NCBI RefSeq assembly: GCF_016735695.1
Contig: NZ_JAERQD010000003.1
Span: forward strand, 186,001 to 250,000
Length of the DNA: 64,000 nucleotides
Source of the DNA: Microvirga zambiensis WSM3693
Lineage (GTDB): Bacteria; Pseudomonadota; Alphaproteobacteria; Rhizobiales; Beijerinckiaceae
Direction: 5' to 3'
In this document: positions 36,663-44,184 of the stretch, in pieces
Numbering within the stretch: position 1 is the first letter of the stretch
Layout: each line of letters starts with the position of its first letter
The notes under the pieces: model-generated
Told to the model about the DNA's origin: nothing
What the model saw: only the letters and a program-made list of their open reading frames with translations
Database searches by the model: none
Translations under genes and position numbers: made by a program

Positions 36663-37178
36663 CTACATCAGGAAAGCGGGGTGCGGATGGAGATGCCGGG
36701 CCTTCTCACCCTCGAAAGGGCTTGGTTCCGATGCATTCTCTGCCTGTCCGGCCTTCGCATCGCAGAGGGCGATCATCGCCCGGACGTGCCGTTCCAGGTA
36801 TTGGAAGGTCAGGACCATATGCCTGATCCTTTGCTCTGCGGCCGCCTGAAGTTCGGCCTCCGACGGAGCGCTCGAGGGATCATTGCCGTCGATCATGGGG
36901 AAGGAGCGTATGGCTTCCCTGGTCTGTCGGATGGCGACGGCCATCTCCTCGAGATCGGATCGGAGCCGCGCGACGGCCTTCTCATCGACCACCGGCTCCT
37001 TGAGCCGTTCCACGGCCTCGAGGATCGTCTGCGTGTCCGCATGGCGGTTGCGCCTTGCATATTCCTTCAGGAACCAGCGGCCGCGGGCTGTCTCCATGAC
37101 GGCTGTCTCGATGGCGTCGAAATCCAGGTCGCCGAACGTGACGTCGGTCTCTTCATCGGGCATGGTAACGACATCCAT
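36663..37178 (-). CDS. Conserved hypothetical helical protein (ETARGRWFLxEYARRNR motif)
   Basis: 171 residues, no signal or membrane segment, mainly helical. A strongly conserved-looking block at about 28-48 (METARGRWFLKEYARRN followed by RHADT) and a helix-rich middle (about 68-95) are visible; the C-terminal 30 residues look disordered. I recall similar sequences only as alphaproteobacterial hypotheticals. An ATG at 37163 is an alternative start. Convergent with the glycosyltransferase, five bases apart. Confidence 0.7.
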   Translation of the reverse strand: MDVVTMPDEETDVTFGDLDFDAIETAVMETARGRWFLKEYARRNRHADTQTILEAVERLKEPVVDEKAVARLRSDLEEMAVAIRQTREAIRSFPMIDGNDPSSAPSEAELQAAAEQRIRHMVLTFQYLERHVRAMIALCDAKAGQAENASEPSPFEGEKARHLHPHPAFLM

Positions 37179-37320
37179 CTCTGCCGGGCTTGATTCCCGT
37201 CTCCAACAGATGTGTGCAAAGCGCGGGCAAGCTCAACCCCTGCAAGGCTTTCAAGGGGAGTCGTGCACCGCGTTCTTGCTCTTTTTAACCTCCTATGTGA
37301 CGCCAGAAGACCCGTTCCCG

Positions 37321-38514
37321 ATGCATCCGCACAAAGCTCTCGAACTCCGTCTGGGTGCATTGCAGGCCGCCAGCTTCACCAGCCACGGAATCTACCTGCC
37401 GTTCTTTCCCCTGTGGCTGCAGAGCAAGTCCCTGTCGCCGACGCTCATCGGGCTCGTGGTCGCCATCCCGATCATCGTGCGAATCCTGGCGACCGCGCCG
37501 CTCCTGAGCCTCGCCGACCGGTCGGTCGGTGCGCGGCGGCTTCTGCTCGCGAGCCATTTCGGCCAGCTCATCGGCTTTCCCCTGTTCCTGCTCGCCGATG
37601 GCAGCATCGCCATCGTCGTCCTTGTCGCGCTCGTGGCCGTGGCGCAATCCTGCATCATCCCGGGCAACGATCTCGTTTCGACCAATGCGGTCCAGCGGCA
37701 TCCCGGCCTGAACTATGGCCGGATCCGGGGCGCCGGGTCGGTGGCGTTCTTCATCACCAATATCGTCGGCGGCTATCTCGTCGGAGCCTTCGGGCCCAAT
37801 GTCGTGATCGTGGCCCTGACCCTCATCCCGATCCTCGGAATCGGCGCGACGCTGGTCGCCGTACCTGCAGGAGCTCCCGAGCCCGTGAGCCAGGAACCCG
37901 GCCCGACGGAGAGCGAATCCCCGAAACTACCGCAGGTCCTCTGGCTGGTGCTGATCGCAGGAGCGTTGACGCAAGGGAGCCACGGCGCGCTCAACGCCTT
38001 CGCCAGCATCTATTGGCGCTCCATCGGCTTCTCGGATGCGGTCATCGGCTATTTCTGGGCCGCCGGCGTGATCGCGGAGATCCTGGTCTTCCTCTATCTC
38101 GGCCGGCATGTGGGCCGCAGCTCGGGCGTCGGCCTGATCCTGATCGGCTCAGGTGCGGCCGTGATCCGCTTCACGATCATGTCGCTGCAGCCGGGCACCG
38201 AGCTCATGTTCGTGCTCCAGGCGATGCACAGCCTGTCCTTCGCCGCCACACATATCGGAACCATGGCGGCCCTCGCGGCACTTGCGCCCATGAAGGCGCG
38301 GGGACGGGCGCAGGGCATCTACGGCTCTCTAGCCGCACTCACCACGGCAGCCTCCACGATCGTCAGCGGCATGATCTACAGCGAGGCGGGGGCAGGGGTC
38401 TTCGCCGCGATGGCGCCCTTGGGCGCCATCGGATTTGTGCTGATGCTCGTGGTCGTCCGGCTTCAGAAGAATCAGCGCATCGTGCGGAAAAGTGGTTCCG
38501 GTTTTCCGCCCTGA
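37321..38514 (+). CDS. MFS transporter (HcaT/PPP-like, 12 membrane segments)
   Basis: 397 residues from ATG 37321. Twelve hydrophobic segments in two halves; loops ADRSVGARRLLLASHFG and GRIRGAGSVAFFITNIVGG are typical of the phenylpropionate-permease-like MFS group, and the second half starts at LPQVLWLVLIAGALTQGSHGALN. The last dozen residues (IVRKSGSGFPP) are translated from a family D palindrome. An upstream open frame to 36883 overlaps the antisense hypothetical gene and is not used. Substrate unknown. Confidence 0.88.
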   Translation: MHPHKALELRLGALQAASFTSHGIYLPFFPLWLQSKSLSPTLIGLVVAIPIIVRILATAPLLSLADRSVGARRLLLASHFGQLIGFPLFLLADGSIAIVVLVALVAVAQSCIIPGNDLVSTNAVQRHPGLNYGRIRGAGSVAFFITNIVGGYLVGAFGPNVVIVALTLIPILGIGATLVAVPAGAPEPVSQEPGPTESESPKLPQVLWLVLIAGALTQGSHGALNAFASIYWRSIGFSDAVIGYFWAAGVIAEILVFLYLGRHVGRSSGVGLILIGSGAAVIRFTIMSLQPGTELMFVLQAMHSLSFAATHIGTMAALAALAPMKARGRAQGIYGSLAALTTAASTIVSGMIYSEAGAGVFAAMAPLGAIGFVLMLVVVRLQKNQRIVRKSGSGFPP

Positions 38515-38586
38515 ACGATGCGCTGCCCAAAAGATTGAGCATCGAATGGATCCCAAAAGTGGTGTCCACTTTTGGGTCCGATGCTC
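38475..38586. repeat. Interspersed palindromic repeat, family D
   Basis: Starts GCGCATCGTGCGGAAAAGTGG and ends TTTTGGGTCCGATGCTC, with the inner hairpin CAAAAGTGG-TGTCCACTTTTG. The same modules occur at 52057 in reverse order. Its left end lies inside the MFS reading frame and its right end touches the stop codon of the epimerase gene. Confidence 0.8.
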
Positions 38587-39569
38587 TAGCCCCAGAGAGC
38601 TGGCTCCGGCGGATAGACGATGCTGCCGTCGTAGCGCAGGCCAGGCTCCCTGTCCCTGGCGAGCAGGAGGGGGCCGTCGAGATCGACGAAGCGGGCGCGG
38701 GGTGCGAGCACCAGGGCCGGCGCCATCGCCAGCGAGGTTCCCACCATGCAGCCGATCATGAGGGAGAAACCCTTTGCCTCCGCCGCATCGGCCAAGGCCA
38801 GCGCTTCCGTTAGTCCGCCGGTCTTGTCGAGCTTGATGTTGACCACGTCATAGAGGCCGACCAGACGGTCGAGGTTAGCCCGGTCGTGCACGCTCTCGTC
38901 GGCCAGGATCGGAACGGGCCGCTCGATGCGGCCGAGATAGGAATCGCCTTGAGCGGGCAGGGGCTGCTCCACGAGCGCGTAGCCCTCCTCGGCGCAGGCC
39001 GCGAGATGAGCCTCGATATTCGCCTCGGTCCAGCCCTCGTTGGCATCCGCGATCAGCGTCGCCTGAGGCGCGGCGCGGCGGACCGCCCTGATGCGCTCGA
39101 TATCGCCGTCCGGTGCGCCGAACTTCACCTTCAGGATCGGCCGCTCGGCCGCCTTTGCCGTGGCTTCCGCCATGCCCTCCGGGGTGTCGAGGCTGATCGT
39201 GTAGGCGGTGGTGGCCGGCGGCCAGCGGGTCAGGCCCGCCGTGACAGAGGCGCGGATGCCGGAGCGCTTGGCGTCGAGATCCCACAGGGCGCAGTCCACT
39301 GCATTGCGGGCAGCTCCCGGCGGCATCAGGTCCTGGAGTGCCTCGCGGGTTAGCCCGGTCTCGATTTTGGGCCGGACGGCTTCGATGGCGGCTGCGACCC
39401 CCTCGACCGTCTCGCCGTAGCGGGCATAAGGCACGCATTCCCCGTGGCCGATGGCGCCGGCTTCCTCGATCGTGGCTTTGACGACCACCGCCTCCGTCCG
39501 GGAGCCGCGGGCGATGGTGAACTTTCCGGCGATGGGGAAACGGTCGATGGAGATTGTGAGCTTGGGCAT
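38586..39569 (-). CDS. Dipeptide (L-Ala-D/L-Glu) epimerase-like enolase-superfamily enzyme
   Basis: 327 residues. Enolase-superfamily signatures: catalytic KxK at K147/K149 (ILKVKFG), metal ligands D175 (DANEGW), E201 (EQPLP) and D224 (ADES), and the second lysine in VNIKLDKTGG (K246). The KxK plus NIKLDKTGG combination places it in the Ala-Glu epimerase/N-acetyl-Glu racemase group, involved in recycling of peptidoglycan peptides or D-Glu metabolism. Exact substrate not certain. Confidence 0.88.
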   Translation of the reverse strand: MPKLTISIDRFPIAGKFTIARGSRTEAVVVKATIEEAGAIGHGECVPYARYGETVEGVAAAIEAVRPKIETGLTREALQDLMPPGAARNAVDCALWDLDAKRSGIRASVTAGLTRWPPATTAYTISLDTPEGMAEATAKAAERPILKVKFGAPDGDIERIRAVRRAAPQATLIADANEGWTEANIEAHLAACAEEGYALVEQPLPAQGDSYLGRIERPVPILADESVHDRANLDRLVGLYDVVNIKLDKTGGLTEALALADAAEAKGFSLMIGCMVGTSLAMAPALVLAPRARFVDLDGPLLLARDREPGLRYDGSIVYPPEPALWG

Positions 39570-39648
39570 TCTCTCGGATTCTCGTTAACTACGGCTCGAC
39601 TTGTGGCGCAGCGACACGCTATCACCAAACGGAATCAGTGCCGAAGGG

Positions 39649-40797
39649 ATGATCGTGGCGCAGAGCACTTTGGCTCACGAGCCGCAAGCGACAATCGAGC
39701 GAGCCGAGGGGCAGACGACGGTTCGTCTGTCCGGCCCTTGGACGGCGCCCCATGCCGAACGGGTCGAGGCCGTTGCCGAGGCGATCGCCTCGGAAGTCGA
39801 GACTTATCCCCTGATTTTCGATATGGGCGGCATCGAGCGGCTCGACACTCTCGGCGCCTGGACCCTCAACCGAACCCGGCATGAGCTGTCGGCCAAGGGC
39901 AAGGCGGACATCGCCAACGCCTCGCCCGAGCAGGCCACCCTCATGGAAGAGACGGCCTATCGGGAATTTCAGGGCGATCAGAGACCCCGGCATTCCCGCC
40001 TGGTCGATTTCTTCGTCGATGTGGGCAGAACCGTCGTTGACGCGGGCAAGGATCTCGTCGGCGGCGTCGGCTTCCTGGGCGAGCTCGTCTCCGCACTGGT
40101 GCGGGTCATCGTCCATCCTGGCCGCTTCCGCGGTACGGCCGTGATCAACCAGCTGGAGCAGATCGCCTACCGGGGCGTGCCCATCATCGTGCTGATCTCG
40201 TTCCTGGTCGGCTGTATCGTCTCGCAGCAGGGCATCTTCCAGCTGATCAAGTTCGGGGCGACGCCCTTCGTCATCGACCTGATCGGCATCCTCGTGTTGC
40301 GCGAATTGGGCGTCCTGCTCACATCCATCATGGTTGCGGGCCGTTCCGGTTCGGCCTTCACGGCGGAGATCGGCTCCATGAAGATGCGGGAGGAGATCGA
40401 CGCCCTGCGGGTCATGGGGCTCGATCCCATCGAGGTGCTCATCGTTCCGCGCATCATGGCGCTGGTGATCGGCCTGCCGCTGCTCACCTTCATCTCCTCC
40501 ATCGCAGCCCTCGTGGGCGGCGGGCTGACCACCTGGATCTACGGCGACATCAGCCCCGACATCTTCCTGACCCGCCTCAGGGCCGCCGTCAGCCTGAACA
40601 CCTTCCTGGTCGGCATGATCAAGGCGCCCTTCATGGCGCTGGTCATCGGCATCATCGCGACCTTGGAAGGGCTCGCCGTCGAGGGGTCCGCCGAGTCGCT
40701 CGGCCGCCATGTGACCTCCTCGGTCGTAAAGGCGATCTTCATGGTCATCGTGCTCGATGGCCTCTTCGCCATGTTCTTCGCAGCGATTAATTACTGA
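39649..40797 (+). CDS. mlaE: MlaE-family lipid ABC transporter permease with N-terminal STAS domain
   Basis: 382 residues. Residues about 10-95 form a STAS-like domain (TVRLSGPWTAPHAERVEAV, LIFDMGGIERLDTLGAWTLN), fused to MlaE from about 130 (RGVPIIVLISFLVGCIVSQQG, MVAGRSGSAFTAEIGSMKM). In E. coli the STAS protein MlaB is separate. A GTG at 39655 with better ribosome-site spacing is an alternative start. It forms the inner-membrane core of the phospholipid transport complex with the next three genes. Confidence 0.93.
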   Translation: MIVAQSTLAHEPQATIERAEGQTTVRLSGPWTAPHAERVEAVAEAIASEVETYPLIFDMGGIERLDTLGAWTLNRTRHELSAKGKADIANASPEQATLMEETAYREFQGDQRPRHSRLVDFFVDVGRTVVDAGKDLVGGVGFLGELVSALVRVIVHPGRFRGTAVINQLEQIAYRGVPIIVLISFLVGCIVSQQGIFQLIKFGATPFVIDLIGILVLRELGVLLTSIMVAGRSGSAFTAEIGSMKMREEIDALRVMGLDPIEVLIVPRIMALVIGLPLLTFISSIAALVGGGLTTWIYGDISPDIFLTRLRAAVSLNTFLVGMIKAPFMALVIGIIATLEGLAVEGSAESLGRHVTSSVVKAIFMVIVLDGLFAMFFAAINY

Positions 40798-40798
40798 G

Positions 40799-41608
40799 AT
40801 GATGCTCGAACGGCGCCACACCGACCCGACGAAGGACCGCGACGTGATCATCCGCGTGCGCGGGGTCGAGGTCGGATTCGGCGAGAGGACGATCCTGAAG
40901 GGTCTCGATCTCGACGTCTACCGCGGCGAGATCTTAGGTTTCGTCGGTGGTTCCGGCCAGGGCAAGTCGGTGCTGACACGCGCCATCCTCGGGCTCGTGC
41001 CCAAGCGGGCGGGCACCATCGAGGTGCTGGGTCAGAACCTGGACGATCTTTCCGTCGAACAGCGCCGGCAGCTCGAGCGGCACTGGGGCGTGCTGTTCCA
41101 GCAGGGGGCATTGTTCTCGGCCCTGACGGTCAAGCAGAACATCCAGGTTCCGATGCGGGAATATCTGAACCTCTCGGACCGCCTGCTCGACGAGATCGCC
41201 ATGCTCAAGATCGAGATGGTGGGACTCAATCCGGACGCTGCGGACAAGCTTCCCTCCGAGCTTTCGGGCGGCATGATCAAGCGCGCGGCTCTGGCGCGGG
41301 CGCTCGCTCTCGACCCGGATATTGTTTTCCTCGACGAGCCGACTTCGGGCCTCGACCCCATCGGCGCCGGGGAGTTCGACGACCTTATTGCGACGTTACA
41401 GCGGACTTTAGGCCTGACCGTATTCATGGTAACCCATGACCTCGACAGCTTGTATTCGGTCTGCGACCGGATCGCGGCTTTGGGCGAGGGAAAAATTCTC
41501 GCGGAAGGTCCCATCGAGACGATGCTCGAATCGGATCATCCGTGGCTCCGCTCTTACTTTCATGGGAAACGGGCACGCGCGGTCATGGCCGGCGGCGCGC
41601 AAGGGTAA
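40799..41608 (+). CDS. mlaF: ABC transporter ATP-binding protein, MlaF type
   Basis: 269 residues. Walker A GGSGQGKS, signature LSGGMIKRAALARALA and Walker B IVFLDEPTSGLDP, all characteristic of MlaF. The start (ATG at 40799 or 40802) is directly behind the mlaE stop. It powers lipid movement by MlaE-MlaD. Confidence 0.94.
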   Translation: MMLERRHTDPTKDRDVIIRVRGVEVGFGERTILKGLDLDVYRGEILGFVGGSGQGKSVLTRAILGLVPKRAGTIEVLGQNLDDLSVEQRRQLERHWGVLFQQGALFSALTVKQNIQVPMREYLNLSDRLLDEIAMLKIEMVGLNPDAADKLPSELSGGMIKRAALARALALDPDIVFLDEPTSGLDPIGAGEFDDLIATLQRTLGLTVFMVTHDLDSLYSVCDRIAALGEGKILAEGPIETMLESDHPWLRSYFHGKRARAVMAGGAQG

Positions 41609-41610
41609 CG

Positions 41611-43188
41611 ATGGAAACGCGTGCAAATTACGCCTTGATCGGCCTCTTCACCCTGGCGGTGATCGCGGCCGCGTTCGGATTCGTCTACTGGTTCTCCGGT
41701 GGCGAGCGCGGTCAGGCGCGCCAGAGCATCCGCATCGTGTTCTCGGGCTCGGTCTCGGGCCTCTCCCAGGGCTCGAGCGTGTCCTTCAACGGCCTGCGCG
41801 TCGGCGACGTCACCGATATCAGCCTGCTGCCGGAAGACCCGCGCCGGGTCGTGGCCATCGTCCAGGTCGACAGCCGCACCCCGATCCGGGCCGATACCCG
41901 GGCCCGTCTGGAATACCAGGGCCTGACGGGCGTCGCGAATATCGGCCTCTCGGGCGGCGAGCCCAGCGCGCCGCCCCTGGCCGCGGGACCTGGCCAGCCC
42001 ATGCCGACGATCTTCGCCGATCGCTCCGATTTCCAGGACCTGATCGAGACAGCCCGCAACATCGCGCGGCGGGCCGACGACGTCCTCGAGCGGGTGGGTC
42101 GCGTCGTGTCGGACAACGAGGGCGCCATCAGCCGGACGATCCAGAACGTTGAGCGCTTCTCGCAGGCTCTCGGCGAGAATTCGGAAGGCATCGACCGCTT
42201 CCTGGCCCAGATCGGCCAGGCGGCCGAGAAGGTAGGCCCTCTGGCCGAGAAGCTCGAGACCCTGGCGACCAACGTCGATACGATCGTGCGCGCCGTCGAT
42301 CCGCAGCGCGTCACGCGCATCGTCGAGAATGTCGAGGGCTTCACGCAGTCCCTGGAGCAGAATCGCCAGGCCGTCACCAACACCCTGCGCAATGCCGAAA
42401 GCCTCGTCGCGCGCCTCAACGAGTCGGCGCCGAAGCTGGATAGCGCATTGGGCGATCTCTCGAATATCGCCAAGGCCATCGATCCGGCGAAGGTCGGCCG
42501 AACCGTCGACAAGTTCGAGGAGGTGGCGAGCGCCATCGACGGTCAGCGCGTGTCCCGGATCGTCGAGAACACGGACAATTTCACCCAGGCGCTGGGCCAG
42601 AACCGCGAGGTCATCAACAATGCCCTGCGCGATGCCGCGAGCCTGATCGCGACCCTCAATCAGACTGCGCCGAAGCTCGACAGCGCCGTGGCCGAGATCG
42701 ACGAACTCGCCAAGGCCATCGATCCGGCCAAGATCGGACGGACGGTCGACAGTTTCGATACCTTCAGCCAGACCCTGAGCCAACGGAGTCCGGATATCGA
42801 CAAGGCGATCCAGGAGGCGCGCTCGATCACGGAGAAGCTCAACAAGTCCGCCGACCGCATCGACAGCGTCCTGATCGGGGCGGAGAAGTTCCTCGGTTCG
42901 GCCTCGGGCGAGTCGGGCAAGGGGGCCTTCGACGAGATCCGCGCCGCCGCAATCTCCGTGCGCGAGCTTGCCGACGACCTGAACCGGCGCACCGAAGGCA
43001 TCCAGGGCGTCCTGTCCGGCGTTGGCCGCTTTACGGATTCAGGGCTGCGGGAATATGAGGCTCTGGCGATTGAGGGTCGCAGGACCCTGGGAGACATCAG
43101 CCGGGCCGTACGGAGCATCGAGCGTAATCCACAGCAGTTTCTTTTCGGTGGCCGTTCGAACCTCCCCGAGTATAGTGGACGCCGTTAA
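41611..43188 (+). CDS. mlaD: MCE-domain lipid-binding protein, MlaD type, with long C-terminal repeat region
   Basis: 525 residues from ATG 41611. Membrane anchor at about 8-28, MCE domain at about 36-118 (SGSVSGLSQGSSVSFNGLRVGD). The rest is helical, and residues 230-309 and 310-373 are tandem copies of an 80-residue unit (DPQRVTRIVENVEGFTQSL; DGQRVSRIVENTDNFTQAL). E. coli MlaD is about 180 residues, so this resembles long PqiB/LetB-like or actinobacterial types that may span part of the periplasm. Confidence 0.92.
   Translation: METRANYALIGLFTLAVIAAAFGFVYWFSGGERGQARQSIRIVFSGSVSGLSQGSSVSFNGLRVGDVTDISLLPEDPRRVVAIVQVDSRTPIRADTRARLEYQGLTGVANIGLSGGEPSAPPLAAGPGQPMPTIFADRSDFQDLIETARNIARRADDVLERVGRVVSDNEGAISRTIQNVERFSQALGENSEGIDRFLAQIGQAAEKVGPLAEKLETLATNVDTIVRAVDPQRVTRIVENVEGFTQSLEQNRQAVTNTLRNAESLVARLNESAPKLDSALGDLSNIAKAIDPAKVGRTVDKFEEVASAIDGQRVSRIVENTDNFTQALGQNREVINNALRDAASLIATLNQTAPKLDSAVAEIDELAKAIDPAKIGRTVDSFDTFSQTLSQRSPDIDKAIQEARSITEKLNKSADRIDSVLIGAEKFLGSASGESGKGAFDEIRAAAISVRELADDLNRRTEGIQGVLSGVGRFTDSGLREYEALAIEGRRTLGDISRAVRSIERNPQQFLFGGRSNLPEYSGRR
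42298..42777 (+). repeat. Tandem 240-base coding repeat inside mlaD
   Basis: Two copies of an 80-codon unit, 42298-42537 and 42538-42777 (the second diverges towards its end). Each has xxQRVxRIVEN, FTQxLxQNR, a Leu-rich helix, APKLDSA and AIDPAKxGRTVD. It is an intragenic duplication. Confidence 0.8.
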
Positions 43189-43197
43189 GTAACCAGT

Positions 43198-43869
43198 ATG
43201 CGTGGATCCTCCGTGTTGCTCCCTCAAACCGACCGAGCCTTCCCGCTCCGGCGTTTCGCGCCGGTGCTGGTTCTGGCTGCCTTGACCGGCGCCTGCTCGT
43301 CGGGGCCTGCGCCGGCGACCTACGATCTCTCGGCGCCTTCATCCCGCATCCGCGGCGCGGCCGGCGTTCAGGTGCTCGTGAACGAGCCTGCTGCCCTGCA
43401 GCAGCTCGCGACCCAGCAGATTCTGGTGAAGGATTCGAGCGGCTCGGTCTCGTTCATCGGAGGAGGGCAGTGGGCCGACAACCTGCCTCGCCTGATACAG
43501 ACGCGCCTGATCAACACCTTCGAGAATTCCTCTCAGCTGCGAGGCGTCTCGCGTCCGAGCAGCGGGGCGGTGGCCGATGTCCAGCTGATCTCCGAGCTGC
43601 GCCGGTTCGAGATCGCGACACCCGACAATGCGGCCGTGGCCGAGATTTCCGTGAAGATCGTCAGCGACCGTGACGGGCGCATCGTGAATGGCCGCATCTT
43701 CCGCGCCGCCGTGCCGGCGAGTGCCGTCGATGCTCCGAACGCGGCTCGCGCCCTCGATGAGGCCCTCTCGGTGGTCATGCTCGACATCGTGCGCTGGGTG
43801 AGCGGCAGCCACCTGCCGCGGCGTGAGGATCCGAGCACCGCCATGAGCGAGCCGCGCCCGCCGGCTTGA
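43198..43869 (+). CDS. ABC-type transport auxiliary lipoprotein (PqiC/ABC_trans_aux-like)
   Basis: 223 residues. Lipobox LTGAC with C33 as the acylated cysteine, preceded by a charged and hydrophobic signal (RRFAPVLVLAALTGA). The mature part (VNEPAALQQLATQQILVKDSSGSV, GGGQWADNLPRLIQTRLINTFENS) matches the outer-membrane PqiC-like partner that often ends MCE operons. Nine bases after mlaD; same operon. Confidence 0.88.
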   Translation: MRGSSVLLPQTDRAFPLRRFAPVLVLAALTGACSSGPAPATYDLSAPSSRIRGAAGVQVLVNEPAALQQLATQQILVKDSSGSVSFIGGGQWADNLPRLIQTRLINTFENSSQLRGVSRPSSGAVADVQLISELRRFEIATPDNAAVAEISVKIVSDRDGRIVNGRIFRAAVPASAVDAPNAARALDEALSVVMLDIVRWVSGSHLPRREDPSTAMSEPRPPA

Positions 43870-43905
43870 GGCCGATTCAGGCTAACCGAGTCATGAACAC
43901 GCTCT

Positions 43906-43999
43906 TCGTCATCACCGGCCTCGTGCCGGTGATCTCGTTCCTATGATGCGCAGCGTTTCTCCGATCGGGATGGCCGGCACAAGGCCGGCTATGACGTGG
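43906..43999. repeat. Interspersed palindromic repeat, family A
   Basis: CGTCATCACCGGCCTCGTGC at the left, GGCACAAGGCCGGCTATGAC at the right, with GATCTCG and CGATCGGGAT between. It is followed at once by a family B element; together they fill most of the 315-base gap between the lipoprotein gene and the polar-protein gene. Confidence 0.8.
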
Positions 44000-44002
44000 T
44001 GC

Positions 44003-44105
44003 GTGTCATCCCCGGCGGCCGCAGGCCGGGAAGGGGATCCACGATTAGGCGCTGTCGTTATGGATTCCCTTCCCCTCCGCTGCGCGTCCTCCCGGGAATG
44101 ACACG
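44003..44105. repeat. Interspersed palindromic repeat, family B
   Basis: GTGTCATCCCCGGCGGCCGC to CCTCCCGGGAATGACAC, with GGGAAGGGGATCCA and TGGATTCCCTTCCC as inner arms. Matches the 13252 copy in plan though not in all bases. Confidence 0.75.
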
Positions 44106-44130
44106 TTTCGCTTTGCTTTTCACTCCAACA

Positions 44131-44158
44131 AAAAACGCGGCCCGAAGGCCGCGTTTTT
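44131..44158. terminator. Bidirectional terminator between the Mla operon and the polar-protein gene
   Basis: AAAAACGCGGCC-CGAA-GGCCGCGTTTTT is a perfect 12-bp stem with A and T runs on the two sides, so it can terminate transcripts arriving from both convergent genes. Confidence 0.88.
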
Positions 44159-44184
44159 CATGTTCCGGTTGAACCCCGATCCGA

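Noticed and set aside
42298..42777. 240-base direct repeat as a possible mobile duplication or CRISPR
   Set aside because: It is in frame, within mlaD, and encodes matching helices; no terminal inverted repeats.
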